This document shows, one piece after another, positions 33,128 through 43,014 of a DNA stretch of 64,000 nt. Source of the stretch: Parenemella sanctibonifatiensis (GTDB taxonomy: Bacteria; Actinomycetota; Actinomycetes; Propionibacteriales; Propionibacteriaceae); the NCBI RefSeq assembly GCF_002250565.1, contig NZ_NMVJ01000009.1, positions 124,001 to 188,000 of the forward strand, read 5' to 3'. The notes beneath the pieces were generated by a model. It saw only the letters and a list, made by a program, of their open reading frames with translations, was not told the DNA's origin and did no database searches. The translations under genes were made by a program, and so were the position numbers. Each line of letters starts with the position of its first letter. Within the stretch, counting starts at the first letter, position 1.

Positions 33128-34587
33128 GCTGAACTCCCCTGACCTGGTGGTTTCGGATGAGTCTGCGGTGTGGGCTGGCTGGTCGGCGTGTCCTGGGAGG
33201 CGTTTTGGAAGGCGCCGCGGCGGCCGATCACCTGGGTGGTGTCGCCGGCCAGCGACGGAGCGGGCGCGGGCGTGTGGCCCAGCTGGGGTTTGCGGGCGTT
33301 GTGGGAGATCACCATCAGCAGCGCCAGCACCAGCCAGTTGGCCAGCATCGAGGAACCGCCCTGGGACAGGAAAGGCGTGGTCTGGCCGGTCAGCGGCAAC
33401 AGCCGGGTGACGCCGCCGACGATGGTGAAGACCTGCAGCGTGAACACGAAGGCCAGGCCCGCCGAGAGCAGCTTGCCGAAGGGGTCGCGGATGATGAGTG
33501 AGCTGCGCAGGCCGCGAGCGACCAGCAGCCCATACAGCACGATGATCGCGATCAGACCGGTGACGCCGAGCTCCTCACCGAAGGCGGCGGTGATCATGTC
33601 GGACTTCACCACCGGGATCAGCTCGGGACGGCCCAGCCCCAGTCCGGTGCCGAGCAGGCCGCCGGCGGCCATGCCGTACTGGGCCTGGATGATCTGGTAG
33701 TTGCGGTCGAAGTCGGAGAACGGGTCGAGCCAGGCGTTCACGCGCACCTGCACGTGTCCGAACACCAGATAGCCGACATAGCAGGCGAGCAGGAACATCC
33801 CGACGCCCAAGATTGGCCAGCCGGGGCGCTGGGTGGCGACGTAGAGCATCATCACGAACAGGCCGAAGAAGAGCAGCGAGGTGCCCAAGTCACGTTGGAA
33901 GACCAAGATGCCGACGGCGGCCGCCCACATGATCGCGATCGGACCCAGGTCGCGGGCTCGGGGCAGATCGACGCCCACCAGTCGGCGACCGGCCAGGGCA
34001 AGCACGTCACGCTTGTCGGTCAGATAGCTGGCGAACGCGATCGCCAGCACGATCTTGGCGATCTCGCTGGGCTGGAAGGAGTAGGGGCCGATCCCGATCC
34101 AGATCTGGGAGCCGTTGATCTCGCGGCCCAGCCCCGGCACCAGCGGCAGGAAGAGCAGCGTGATGCCGAGCCCGAACCACAGATAGGGGAACCGGGCCAT
34201 CACCTGGTAGTGCCGCAGCACCATGATCGCGGCGATGAAGCCGACCATCGCCAGCAGGGTCCACATCAGCTGGGTCGGGGCGTTCGTGGCTCGCGTGCTG
34301 AGGTCGAGCCGGTGGATCATCGCCAGCCCCATCCCATTGAGGAGCAGCACGATCGGCAACATCAGCGGGTCGGCGTACGGCAGCCGCCACCGCACCGCCA
34401 GGTGCAGCACGACCGCGGCGCCGAACCACAGGGCCGCCGCGACCGGCAGGTTGTCGGGCAGTACGCCGTCGCGGTTGAGGTGGACCGTGACGTACGCGGC
34501 CAGCCCCATCGCCGCCGCGAACAGGGAGAGCAGCAGCTCCACATGTCGGCGACGTCGATAGACGACGATGAGCGACCCGTCGCTCAT
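33124..34587 (-). CDS. rodA: RodA/FtsW SEDS peptidoglycan glycosyltransferase
   Basis: 487 residues from ATG 34587 (TGATG overlap with pstP); a GTG two codons upstream is possible. About 12 membrane helices, with family motifs GIGPYSFQPSEIAKI, WLDPFSDFDRNYQIIQAQYGMA (quoted in two parts: WLDPFSDFD and YQIIQAQYG) and GLGLGRPELIPVVKSD. It polymerises lipid II and pairs with PbpA. A Pro/Thr/Gln-rich cytoplasmic tail of about 60 residues follows the last helix. Confidence 0.93.
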   Translation of the reverse strand: MSDGSLIVVYRRRRHVELLLSLFAAAMGLAAYVTVHLNRDGVLPDNLPVAAALWFGAAVVLHLAVRWRLPYADPLMLPIVLLLNGMGLAMIHRLDLSTRATNAPTQLMWTLLAMVGFIAAIMVLRHYQVMARFPYLWFGLGITLLFLPLVPGLGREINGSQIWIGIGPYSFQPSEIAKIVLAIAFASYLTDKRDVLALAGRRLVGVDLPRARDLGPIAIMWAAAVGILVFQRDLGTSLLFFGLFVMMLYVATQRPGWPILGVGMFLLACYVGYLVFGHVQVRVNAWLDPFSDFDRNYQIIQAQYGMAAGGLLGTGLGLGRPELIPVVKSDMITAAFGEELGVTGLIAIIVLYGLLVARGLRSSLIIRDPFGKLLSAGLAFVFTLQVFTIVGGVTRLLPLTGQTTPFLSQGGSSMLANWLVLALLMVISHNARKPQLGHTPAPAPSLAGDTTQVIGRRGAFQNASQDTPTSQPTPQTHPKPPGQGSSA

Positions 34588-36062
34588 CAGCACTCGTTCG
34601 GTGCCGGCGCCGGTCCGGGGGCGGTCGTGGCGGTCGGGGTCGGAGTGGTCACTGGCGGTGCGGGGGGTGCCGGCGGCGCAGGTTCGCCGGGCGGGGCGGG
34701 TTCGCCGGGCGGGGCGGGTTCTCCGGGCGGGGCAGGCTCGCCGGGCGGGGCGGGCTCGGTCGGCTCCGGCTCCGGCGGCTGGTTGGCCGCCTCCCGCTGG
34801 GCCTTGCAGAAGGTCGCATTCTCCCGCAGCACGCTCACGGTTTCCTGCGCGGTTACCAGGTCAGGTACGCGGATGCTCTCGCCGACCCGCTGCTGGTAGT
34901 AGGGCGACAGGTCGGTGACGAGAATGTCCTGAGGTGTGTGGACGTGGGAGAACTGGATCCCGGCGAAGGAGCCCGGTACGCCCTGGTAGATGGCGACCTG
35001 ATCCCCTTCGGCGCCGACGTAGTACTGCTGGTCGAGATACCAGCGGCCGCCGTAGAAACCGCCCAACACCAGCCCAGCGATCACCACCGCGGTGCCCAGA
35101 CCCCACATGATCCGGCTGAACCAGCCACCCAGCCGAGGGCGATACCGCTCGTCCTCGTCGTCGTCCTCCTCGGTCGCCTCCTGATAGCCCTTGGGCTTGG
35201 GGGCGGCCGGGATGATCGCGCTGGTGCCGTCGTCGTCACTGGGTCGATTGGACTCGATGCTGATGGTGCGCGGCTCGACCACCGGAACGGTCGTGGTCGC
35301 GGCAGCGCCGGCCTTGATGGGGGCCAGCTCCGGGTCCTCGGGGACGACGTCGGCGACCACCACGGTGATGTTGTCGATGCCACCAGCGGCCCGGGCTGCC
35401 TCGGCGAGGGCGTCGGTGGCGGTCTCCACATCACCCTCGGCCAGCAGTTCTGCGATGACGTCGTTGTCAACCAGTCCGCACAGACCGTCGGAACAGAACA
35501 GCAGCCGGTCGCCCTCGCGTACGTCGAGAAGCTCCAAGTCGGGCTCGTTGCCGGGCTGCCCATTGAGCACCTTGAGGAGCAGTGATCGATGCGGGTTGAC
35601 CGCTGCCTCTTCGTCGGTGAGCTTGCCCTGGTCGACCAGCGACTGGACCCAGGAGTGGTCGTGACTGAGTTGGGTCAGTTCGCCGTCGCGCAGCAGATAG
35701 CCGCGGGAGTCGCCGATGTGGGCCAGCCCGATCTGGGAGCCGTCGAACATGACGCCACAGACCGTGGTGCCCATCCCGTCCAGGCTGTGGTCGTCGGCGA
35801 CCAAGTCAGCGATCCGGTCATTGGCGCGGCTGATGGCGCCGGCCATCGCCTCCAACATGTCCTCGCCCGTGGCGGGCGCGTCGGCCATCCGCTCATCGGA
35901 GCGGGACAGTTCCTGGACCGCGACCGCGGAAGCCAGGTCACCTGCCGCCGCGCCGCCCATACCGTCGGCGACGACCAGCATGGTGGCGGAGGCGTACCCC
36001 GAGTCCTGGTTGTTCTTGCGGACCAGGCCCACTTCGGAGTGACAGGTGAAGTTCAGATGCAT
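34587..36062 (-). CDS. pstP: PstP, membrane-anchored PP2C Ser/Thr phosphatase
   Basis: 491 residues from ATG 36062. PP2C domain about 1-240 with RKNNQDS, VADGMGGAAAGD, HIGDSRGYLL, FCSDGLCGLV and GGIDNITVVVAD. Acidic linker, membrane helix about 318-340, then an extracellular part ending in PPGEPA tandem repeats and a Pro/Thr tail with a final Cys. It reverses phosphorylation by PknB. TGATG overlaps on both sides show coupling with fhaB and rodA. Confidence 0.94.
   Translation of the reverse strand: MHLNFTCHSEVGLVRKNNQDSGYASATMLVVADGMGGAAAGDLASAVAVQELSRSDERMADAPATGEDMLEAMAGAISRANDRIADLVADDHSLDGMGTTVCGVMFDGSQIGLAHIGDSRGYLLRDGELTQLSHDHSWVQSLVDQGKLTDEEAAVNPHRSLLLKVLNGQPGNEPDLELLDVREGDRLLFCSDGLCGLVDNDVIAELLAEGDVETATDALAEAARAAGGIDNITVVVADVVPEDPELAPIKAGAAATTTVPVVEPRTISIESNRPSDDDGTSAIIPAAPKPKGYQEATEEDDDEDERYRPRLGGWFSRIMWGLGTAVVIAGLVLGGFYGGRWYLDQQYYVGAEGDQVAIYQGVPGSFAGIQFSHVHTPQDILVTDLSPYYQQRVGESIRVPDLVTAQETVSVLRENATFCKAQREAANQPPEPEPTEPAPPGEPAPPGEPAPPGEPAPPGEPAPPAPPAPPVTTPTPTATTAPGPAPAPNEC
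34681..34757. repeat. 18-bp tandem repeat in pstP
   Basis: About four copies of an 18-bp unit (core GCCGGGCGGGGC) encode PPGEPA hexapeptides in the extracellular tail of PstP. It is in frame and can vary in copy number without disrupting the gene. Confidence 0.85.
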
Positions 36063-36532
36063 CAAGGCACCAGTTTCATCAGCGTACGGCCGATCCGGAC
36101 GGTGTCCTCGAGCCCGATCAGGGTGGGCGTCTGGATGCGCTGACCGTTGACATAGGTGCCGTTGGTCGAGCCGGTGTCCTCCACCACGAAGTTCCCCTCC
36201 CCGTCCGGATAGATCCGGGCGTGTCGGGTGGAAACGTAGTCGTCATCAAGCACCAGCGCACAATCGTTGCTGCGCCCGATTCGCAGATCGTCCTGCAAGG
36301 GCGTCTGCAGACCGTTCTGGCGTCCTTGGGTGATGACCAGGGCGTGAGGCGTACGCCGGCTGGACCGGGTCCGCTTCGGCTTGGCATTGAGGGAGCCCTG
36401 CTGGGGGAGTTCGGAGGAGGACACCGCCCGGCCGAACAAGTCGGTGCGGATCACGCTCGCTGCGATCAGGACAAAGATCCACAGCAGGGCGAGGTAGGCG
36501 ATCTTGATCGCCGCGATGACCAGCTCACTCAT
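36062..36532 (-). CDS. fhaB: FhaB/FipA, membrane-anchored FHA-domain protein
   Basis: 156 residues. An N-terminal membrane helix (about 5-28), basic linker, then an FHA domain (about 80-152) with LRIGRSNDC, VSTRHARI and GSTNGTYVNG, which binds phosphothreonine. It links PknB signalling to divisome proteins such as FtsZ and FtsQ in mycobacteria. TGATG overlap with fhaA upstream and pstP downstream. Confidence 0.95.
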   Translation of the reverse strand: MSELVIAAIKIAYLALLWIFVLIAASVIRTDLFGRAVSSSELPQQGSLNAKPKRTRSSRRTPHALVITQGRQNGLQTPLQDDLRIGRSNDCALVLDDDYVSTRHARIYPDGEGNFVVEDTGSTNGTYVNGQRIQTPTLIGLEDTVRIGRTLMKLVP

Positions 36533-37236
36533 CAGGTGCCCGTCGGTGAATGGACCAGCATCCGGGTCGACCCGATCTCGATCCGGGAGCCGTCGCCGAG
36601 GTCGGTGTGGCGGGTCTTCTTGCCGTCCACCACGATGCCGTTGGTGGAGCCCAGATCGGTGATCGCGATCTTCAGGCCGTCTCCCTCTGGCAGGACGTCG
36701 ATCTGGGCGTGGCGCCTCGAGATGCCAGGGTCGGAGATGCGCAGGTCGGCGTCGGAGCCGCGCCCGATGACCAGTCCGGGCGGGGTGAGCGGGTGGCGTA
36801 CGCCATTGACCTCCAGCACCAGCTGGCCCGGCCGCGGCGGGCGGGCCTCCCGATTGGAGTCAACACCGGCGACCGCGTGGGAGGAGACCCGGAAGCGGCC
36901 GGTGGGCAGCTTGGTGTCCAGCTCGTAGCTGATGGTGATGGGGCCGTTGAAGACGTAGCCTCGGTTGGCCGCGTGCTCACGCAACTCCGGGACCACCTCG
37001 TTGTTGAGGGTCTTGGAGTAGGGCACCAGCCGGTCGTGGTCGTGCTGGGACAAGAAAATGGTGAACTCGTTGGGCACCAGTCGACGTTCCCGCGACAGCA
37101 GCTTGGCCTCGGAGTCGAGCTCGCGCTGGAGCCGGGCAGCGATCTCGATCGGCTGGACGTCGCCCTTGAAGGCGCGCGCGAACACACCATTCACGACGCC
37201 CTCAATGGAGCGCTCGACCCTGTCGAAGACACCCAA
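36532..37236 (-). CDS. fhaA: FhaA, DUF2662 plus FHA-domain regulator of wall synthesis
   Basis: 234 residues from TTG 37236 (MGVFDRVERSIEGV), supported by AAGGAG 8 bp upstream and by the family start pattern; the much longer open frame upstream is not homologous. N-terminal DUF2662 (about 1-125), FHA domain about 145-232 with VIGRGSDADLRISD, ISRRHAQI and GSTNGIVVDG. In mycobacteria it binds phosphorylated MviN/MurJ. First gene of the fhaA-fhaB-pstP-rodA-pbpA-pknB operon. The linker is much shorter than in mycobacterial FhaA. Confidence 0.92.
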   Translation of the reverse strand: MGVFDRVERSIEGVVNGVFARAFKGDVQPIEIAARLQRELDSEAKLLSRERRLVPNEFTIFLSQHDHDRLVPYSKTLNNEVVPELREHAANRGYVFNGPITISYELDTKLPTGRFRVSSHAVAGVDSNREARPPRPGQLVLEVNGVRHPLTPPGLVIGRGSDADLRISDPGISRRHAQIDVLPEGDGLKIAITDLGSTNGIVVDGKKTRHTDLGDGSRIEIGSTRMLVHSPTGT

Positions 37237-37370
37237 CGCTGCCACTCCTTGCTTTCCGGTCAATCTACTCGGCCAGCTGAACACGTGCAGTCTAGTGAGA
37301 TGATGGCTTAGGTGTGTGCGACCGTGGTCCACCGCCACGCATACCAAGGGTACGAATGCCTGCCCCGGCG

Positions 37371-39299
37371 TCAGCGTCGGGTGAGGTTGGTCCCCACCAG
37401 GCTGTACAGGCGACCGCGGCTGTCGAGGCCCGCGTCCGGGACCGTGTACCAGCGCGCATCGGCGTCGGTAATCAGATCCGTCAGCGCCAGCGTGGCCGGA
37501 TCCAGCAGCGCCACCCCGCCGGGATGGGCGGCCAGCACGACCGCTTCGCCCCGCCGGTCGGCCACCCTCAGCTCGGTGTGACCCGGCGCCGGAGCGCGTA
37601 CGCCGACCGCTCCCGTGGCCGGGTCCAGCGCGACGATCTCGCCGGTGCTCAGCGAGGCCAACAGCTGTCCGTCGATGAAGGCGAGGCTGCGACAGTTCGG
37701 TGCCGGCAACGACACCTGCCACGCCAACACGCCGGTGTCGGGATTGACCTGCGCGACCACGCACTCGGTGTGAGTCGGGACCGATCCGAGACCGCCCTGG
37801 ACGTCGGAGCCGACCCACACGCGCCCATCGGTGGGATCCACGGCGATCGCCCGCAGCGACTGCTCGGGCACGAGGCCGACATGACAGGCGAGGATGCCGC
37901 CCGTCGCACCGGCGCCGACCACCGTCAAGGCGCCGGCCGGGTCGCCCAGCGAGGGCTGGGTCGTGATGAGGATCCGACCGTCCGGCAGGGCGGCCATGCC
38001 TTGCGGGCGAGTCTGCCGATGCCCGATGACGCCGACCCGGGTGAGTGTTGCCGCGGGCGCGTCGGTCCGATAGCGCCACACCTCGGTGGAGGGATACATC
38101 GCCATCGTGACCCAGTCGCCGTCCGGCTCGGCGGTGGCGACCAACCGCTTCGGCTCGCCCGGCACCGGGAAGCGTTCGTCGCTGCCATCGGCGCGCCGCA
38201 CGATGACCTGGAAGTGTCCGCCGAGGTGGACGTCATCGCCGACCACCAGCAGTGACTGCAGCGGTTCGGGCAGCGTCGGATGCCCGGCGTCGGCGAGGTC
38301 GAGGACCGTGACATCTCCGGCGCTGGCGTCCTTGATGGCATCGCTCGGGTCGGCCAGGTCCATGCTCCAGACCTGGCCGGTGCCGGTGGCGCCGCGCAAT
38401 CGCCCATTGCTGTGCCACAGCAAGCGGGTCTCCGCGCCGACAACCGGCATACCGAGCGTCACGAACGCCTCGGCCGTCCGGTCCAGTCGCAGCAGTTGCC
38501 CCGCCGGGCGAGTGCTGACGACGACCTCGCCGCGGGGATCCTCAGAGGGCAGCCAGGCGATGGCGTCGATGGTGTCGTAGCTGTGGTCGGAATTCGGGCC
38601 CTGCGTGATGACCTGCACCCGCGTGGGATCGGCGCGATCCAGCAGGCAGAACGGGGCGCCGGCGTCACTGCCGACCGCGACTTCGGTCGGTCCCACCGCG
38701 ATCCGGATCACCGTCGGCGCCTCGGCGAGCGCAGCCGGTGTGACATCGGTGACATCGCGCGGATCGGTGAGGCTGACCCTGGCCACGGTCGCCGGCGATC
38801 CGCCACCGACATAGAGGACCTGCTGCTCCGGGTCGACGGCCAGGGTGCGGGCGTACGCCGCCCCGGGCCGCAGCGGGCCGCTGGAGGTCAGCTCGCCCGT
38901 GCCCGCATCCAGACAGACGGCCGCCCCAGTGGGGTAGCTGCCGGCCCACACCTGGCCTGCGGCGTACTCGACTCCCCACAGGAACCGGTCGATCGGCTCG
39001 GCGGTCAGCAGCCGCGCCTGACCGGTGGTGGTGTCGACGGCGACGAGGTTGCCCGGGGAGTAGGTTCCGATGTACGCGGTGCCGTCGTGGACCGTCAGCC
39101 CCCAAGCGCCGTGGCCCCATTCGGCCGGAAGCTGGTGGTGGCTCAGCTGACCGGTGGTCAGGTCGGTGGCGGCCAACACGATCGGGGCAAACCGAGTCGT
39201 GGTCCACAGCGTGGTGCCCTCGACGTACGCGCCGGTGATGGCGGCGGACGCGTAGGCGGGGCCGAGATTCTCAGGGGCATGGTCGGGACGGGCAGGCAT
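37371..39299 (-). CDS. Cytoplasmic beta-propeller (PQQ/YVTN-like repeat) protein
   Basis: 642 residues from ATG 39299 (MPARPDHAPENLG), RBS GAGG. Repeated four-strand blades are visible (YIGTYSPGNLVAVDTTTGQA, VWAGSYPTGAAVCLDAGTGE, WVGSDVQGGLGS, and ASLSTGEIVALDPATGAVG), enough for one or two propellers across the whole length. No signal peptide. No enzymatic motif seen, so binding partner and role are unknown. It stands between fhaA and the tRNA-Leu gene in a separate transcription unit. Confidence 0.7.
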   Translation of the reverse strand: MPARPDHAPENLGPAYASAAITGAYVEGTTLWTTTRFAPIVLAATDLTTGQLSHHQLPAEWGHGAWGLTVHDGTAYIGTYSPGNLVAVDTTTGQARLLTAEPIDRFLWGVEYAAGQVWAGSYPTGAAVCLDAGTGELTSSGPLRPGAAYARTLAVDPEQQVLYVGGGSPATVARVSLTDPRDVTDVTPAALAEAPTVIRIAVGPTEVAVGSDAGAPFCLLDRADPTRVQVITQGPNSDHSYDTIDAIAWLPSEDPRGEVVVSTRPAGQLLRLDRTAEAFVTLGMPVVGAETRLLWHSNGRLRGATGTGQVWSMDLADPSDAIKDASAGDVTVLDLADAGHPTLPEPLQSLLVVGDDVHLGGHFQVIVRRADGSDERFPVPGEPKRLVATAEPDGDWVTMAMYPSTEVWRYRTDAPAATLTRVGVIGHRQTRPQGMAALPDGRILITTQPSLGDPAGALTVVGAGATGGILACHVGLVPEQSLRAIAVDPTDGRVWVGSDVQGGLGSVPTHTECVVAQVNPDTGVLAWQVSLPAPNCRSLAFIDGQLLASLSTGEIVALDPATGAVGVRAPAPGHTELRVADRRGEAVVLAAHPGGVALLDPATLALTDLITDADARWYTVPDAGLDSRGRLYSLVGTNLTRR

Positions 39300-39469
39300 G
39301 GGCACCTCAGCTGTGGGTTGTGTTGAAGGCTACGGAAGGCGCGGGTCCTCGACGTAAAGTCTCGCACGGTCGAGGGGGCTGGGGCGCTGGTCCACAGCGG
39401 CCGTCAGTCTGCGGACTGTCGGGACGAATCCGGCTGTGGGGAAGGGACGGTTCGCCGCGCCCCTACTGA

Positions 39470-39499
39470 TTGGCTCGTCCGGCCCCTGCGTGCTACCGT
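39470..39499 (+). promoter_or_regulatory. Possible promoter of tRNA-Leu
   Basis: TTGGCT (39470-39475) and TACCGT (39494-39499) are separated by 18 bp and lie about 57 bp before the mature tRNA. A weak match to SigA-type boxes. Confidence 0.35.
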
Positions 39500-39556
39500 T
39501 CTGTCTCGGTCCGAAAGGACCCGCTACCTCGATCTTTTCGGAGATCGGTCACGCTT

Positions 39557-39642
39557 GCGCGAGTGGCGGAACGGTAGACGCGCTGGCTTCAGGTGCCAGT
39601 GTCCTTAGGGACGTGGAGGTTCAAATCCTCTCTCGCGCACCA
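39557..39642 (+). tRNA. leuT: tRNA-Leu, anticodon CAG
   Basis: 86 nt including encoded CCA. Acceptor stem GCGCGAG/CTCGCGC is fully paired. Anticodon stem CTGGC/GCCAG encloses loop TTCAGGT with anticodon CAG (Leu, codon CUG). A long variable arm (GTCCTTAGGGAC) marks it as class II, and the T arm holds GGTTCAAATCC. It lies just beyond the fha-pkn cluster, like leuT in Mycobacterium, and at the left border of the accessory island. Confidence 0.97.
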
Positions 39643-39676
39643 CGGCTATTCAGTAGTAGTAGCCGATTTGTTCAAG

Positions 39677-39714
39677 AGAACTCCCGGTCCCGGGTCACCG
39701 GGACCGGGAGTTCT
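39677..39714 (+). terminator. Terminator of tRNA-Leu
   Basis: Perfect 17-bp arms (AGAACTCCCGGTCCCGG and complement) with a GTCA loop, 34 bp after the tRNA. This is one of the strongest hairpins in the window. Confidence 0.92.
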
Positions 39715-39804
39715 GCGTTGGAGGGCCGTTGTCACGCCTCCGGGTGCCCCACCGAGCCCGTGAAGCGTGGCGAACCGGCGCTCGGCAGGCCCGCGACAGC
39801 GAAA

Positions 39805-39836
39805 AGCCCCGTCCGGGCTGTTTCCGGGCAGGGGCT
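39805..39836 (-). terminator. Terminator of the broken transposase gene
   Basis: AGCCCC/GGGGCT outer arms and a CCGG-rich inner stem. On the minus strand it ends in GGGGCTTTTC, giving a short T-run. It lies just past the stop of the transposase reading frame at 39851. Confidence 0.7.
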
Positions 39837-39850
39837 GGTAGGGCGAGGTG

Positions 39851-41645
39851 CTACGAGATGATCGACTCCAGCGTGGCTGGCGAAGTGGTGACGGCGCGAC
39901 CCTCAGGTCCCGCCCTCGTCGCAGGCGGCTGGTGGTCGGGATCGGTCCAGGCTGGGTCGTCGGGGTCGGGCAGGTAGGGGTCAGCCGATCCCGTCCAGCG
40001 CTCGAAGAACTCCGTGGGCATGTTGATGATCAGGCGGGTGTTCACCGCGTCTACGAAGAACGCGAGCGCTAGGGCGATCTTGTTGCGACCGAGAACCTTG
40101 ATCGAGCCCTTGGAGAATCGACCGTGATGGTCCTTGAAGTTGCTGTTGGCCGTCTCGGAGAGATTGCGACCGCCATAGGCACGCTCCCACTCCGGGGAAC
40201 CCCAGACGTAGGGCTGGTAGAAGCGGATCACCTCAGTGATCGGGACGACCTTCGTCTTCCCGCAGGCGCAGTCTTCACCCCGGACGTGGGCGGTCGTGGG
40301 GCGGGTGGTGCGACGCCCGCCCCGTGAGTGCTGTTTGACGGCCTTCAGACGCATCGAGGCAGGGTGGTTGACACACCGCACCTGTCCTCGGACGGCAGGT
40401 CCCACCAGTCGGACCGTGCCCCTCTCTAGGTTCCAGTCCTCGAAGCCGAAGGAGAAGGCGTGACGCTTGACGACCATCTCTGCGCGCTTGTCCTTGATCG
40501 CGTGAGATTCCAGGGGTGAGCGGGTGGGGACCGCATCATGCTTGGTCACCTTGTCACTGACCAGGAGCAGTCCGTCTCGCCACTGAGTCCCCTTGATCGG
40601 CCCGGGTCTGACTCTTCGGTTGTTCGGGTGCAGGTCGAACACTTGCTTGATGCCGCGCTCGTGCAGAGGCAGGGTCCAGTTCTGGGCCTTGCAGTTGGAG
40701 TAGCCGCGGTCATCCAGAACCTCGTCAGGGGTGTGCCCCAGCACCCGCTTCACCTCATCGAGGACGGCGATGCCCGCGTCGCCACGGTGGGTGCTTCCGG
40801 GGGCAAGGTGGAGCACCCGAATAATGGGCGGTGCATGAAGGGGTGAGCCGGGCTCGCGTGAGTCCCCAGGAAATGGGCCTCGTAGCCCAGCCGTACGTTG
40901 CCGGGGCTGAGGTTCTTTCCCGTCTGCACTTGGTCCCGGGCATCTCCGTCGACCGAGTGATCAACGTCCCATCCTCGGCCACGCGCGGGAACCCGGGAGC
41001 GTTGCTGGCCTTGGGTGCATCCTCTAAGTCGGCGGGAACGAGATAGTCGGACTTCTGCTGGTAGTCCGGCTTGGCATCCTTGGCCCAACTGCGACGACGG
41101 GCATGGGTCTCGATCAGTGTGCCGTCGAGCGCTTGTCGAGAGGTCGGGGCAACTTCGGGTGTCTCGATGAGGCGGATGATGAAGTCGTCCAGTGACATCT
41201 GGAGCCGAGGATTTCCTACTTCGCCAGTGGCCTGGCAGATGCTCTCATCGCCCGCCTTGGCGAGCGTCTTGAAGGCGTACTCGACGTGGTGGTAATCGCA
41301 GCGGGAGAAGCCCACTTCCCGGCGCTGGGAGGGGGTGAGCCCATCGGCCACGTGCATGATGTCGACCAGGTGGAACGTGGCCTCACAGTGGAAGGCCGCG
41401 AGCGTGCACAGGCGGATGAAAGCAGCCCACGACACAACACGCTTGCGACCCGTCGTCGCGGCCATGCGCTCCTGGACGAACGCCGGGATCCCCTTGCGCT
41501 CCAGACGCTTCATGACCTGACGGAACTCGCGAGCGCCCGTCGAGCGTGCCGTCTTGGCCCGCCAGCGGGGGTCGTCGTAGTGCTTGCGGGTGATCACCGC
41601 GAACGTGCTCCCGAGGCGATGATGAGCCACTCGTCGTCGGCCCAC
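39851..41645 (-). pseudogene. DDE-type transposase gene, broken by two frameshifts
   Basis: Three frames must be joined. The first covers about 41645-40930 (to MPGTKCRRE), the second about 40930-40875 (VRLGYEAHFLG), and the third about 40875-39851 (HAPPIIRVLHLAPGSTHRG onwards). Joined, they give about 590 residues with a DDE arrangement: QALDGTLIETHARR (first Asp), LDDRGYSNCKAQ (second Asp), SETANSNFKDHHGRFSKG (Glu). This fits IS4/IS5-superfamily transposases broadly; the exact IS family is not assigned. No terminal inverted repeats were found by eye. Sequencing error is an alternative to decay. Confidence 0.75.
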
Positions 41646-42549
41646 CTACGCTTGGTGAAAGGAACGACGGCCTCCAGGGTCGAGGCGCTAGTGGTTCCGG
41701 CTGCTGCCTGCACCTCGGCCAGGGAGGCCCCGTTGTCCAGCAGGTCCTTGATCCAGGTGGTGCGCAATCGGCTGGCCGTGAGCGTCGGGAGATAGGCGGG
41801 GGTCTTGATCGCCTTGCGGAAGTTAGCGAAGGTGCCGTTGGACTTCTTCTTCTGCGTCCCGATGATCGGGCCCTCGGGACGAGCCGCACACAGGGCTCGC
41901 AACTCCTCGGTGTACTGCGTGAGGACAGGCGCGATCCGGTCCGCGACCTTGATCGAGGCAACGGCGCACCTGCGAGGAAGTAGATGTCGTGTGCAGTGAT
42001 GTCCATGAGTTCGGGCACTTTCAGGCCGCCCCCGTGCGCGAGCACCAACAGGCTGCGGAGGATGTGCGCGCCCTTGTCGCTCTGCTGCTCCACCGCGTCC
42101 CAGTAGCCCGCCATCTCGGGCTCGGTGTAGGGCGGAGCGAGTCGGACGTGATTGGTGTACTGGGTCCGATCCGGCTCCCAGGGCGCACGCCTCGTGATCC
42201 CTTTGCCGACGTTGGTGAGGGCCGCGCGGTAGTTGCCTTGGCTGTGCCGAGAGGAGGTGCCCTCGCCCTCCGCGATGTACTGCTCCACCCGCTGCGGGGT
42301 GAACATCACCTCGGGGTCGAGAGGGAGGTCCTGCTCCAGAGCCCAAGCTAGGAATCGGGCGGTGATCCGCAGCGCGAAGTGAACGCTGGTCGGAGCCCTG
42401 TAGGTGCTCTTCGAGACTGCCCTGACTGCGAGCGGCCTGACCGTGTGCCAGACCTCTGAGGGCACACGCTCGCTCTCGGGGGTGTAGTTGTCCAGCACGT
42501 CCTGGGCGGTCCTCATGACCACGCCCCCGATGACCAAATCCTTGGGCAC
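41594..42549 (-). pseudogene. Tyrosine-recombinase-like integrase, frameshifted and degenerate
   Basis: Starts at GTG 42549 with GGAGG upstream. Frame one runs to about 41970 (TAHDIYFLAG) and frame two from there to 41594 (ASIKVADRIAPVL to the end). The N-terminal half looks like a SAM-like core-binding domain. The catalytic half has GGGLKVPELMDIT, where GLRxSEL is expected (Lys for the first Arg), and RLRTTWIKDLLDNGASLAEV, which resembles the HLRHT box without its His. The final Tyr is not evident (AVVPF). It overlaps the transposase start. It is therefore probably inactive even without the frameshift. Confidence 0.65.
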
Positions 42550-42753
42550 GGCCTACCTCCGTTGTGTTCGTAAGCACTGTGACAGTGGCAACAGGTTCCC
42601 CCTCCCCGCAACGCCCTTTCGGGAGCCCGTCCCGCCGCCACGAGGCAAACCTCCCGAGTCGGGTGGCTCGGATAACTACGAGCAGCCTCTTCGCCCGTCG
42701 CAGGCGGAAACGCTCTTACTGGCCCGGATCAGCCCCGAGCGCTTGTCAGGCAG

Positions 42754-42908
42754 ATGAGGGTCAAGGCTGACCAGAAGGGCTGGGAACGCATCGACTGGAC
42801 CGTGCTGGTGTCCAAGCAGCGCTTCGTAAAGACGTTGGCCGTGCGCCAGGGGAGGCAGAGACGCTGCTGCCCCAGGTGGAGGCGTGGCTGGAATCAGGTG
42901 CCGTGTGA
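42754..42908 (+). pseudogene. Remnant of a small gene upstream of mod
   Basis: Residues VKADQKGWERIDWTVLVSKQ, RFVKTLAVRQG and, after a frame change near 42855, EAETLLPQVEAWLESGAV read like one short helical protein split by an indel. TGA at 42906-42908 ends the second frame. No domain recognised. It lies 107 bp before mod, where an antitoxin-like or control gene might be expected, but that is only a guess. Confidence 0.4.
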
Positions 42909-43014
42909 CGCCTCGGGTGAGGGCTGGTCGGCCACGCCTGGCCCGTTCCGTCGGTCTCTCCACCTACGATCAGAAGGACGCCTCCAGAGGTATGACGACA
43001 GCAAGGCAGGGTAG

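Noticed and set aside
39557-39642. tRNA-Leu as attachment site of the island
   Set aside because: It lies at the left border, but I found no direct repeat of its 3' end near 53.5 kb or anywhere else in the island, so integration at the tRNA is not supported.
42549-42753. Right-hand inverted repeat of a transposon
   Set aside because: I looked for complementarity with the sequence near 39843 and saw none that would define element ends.
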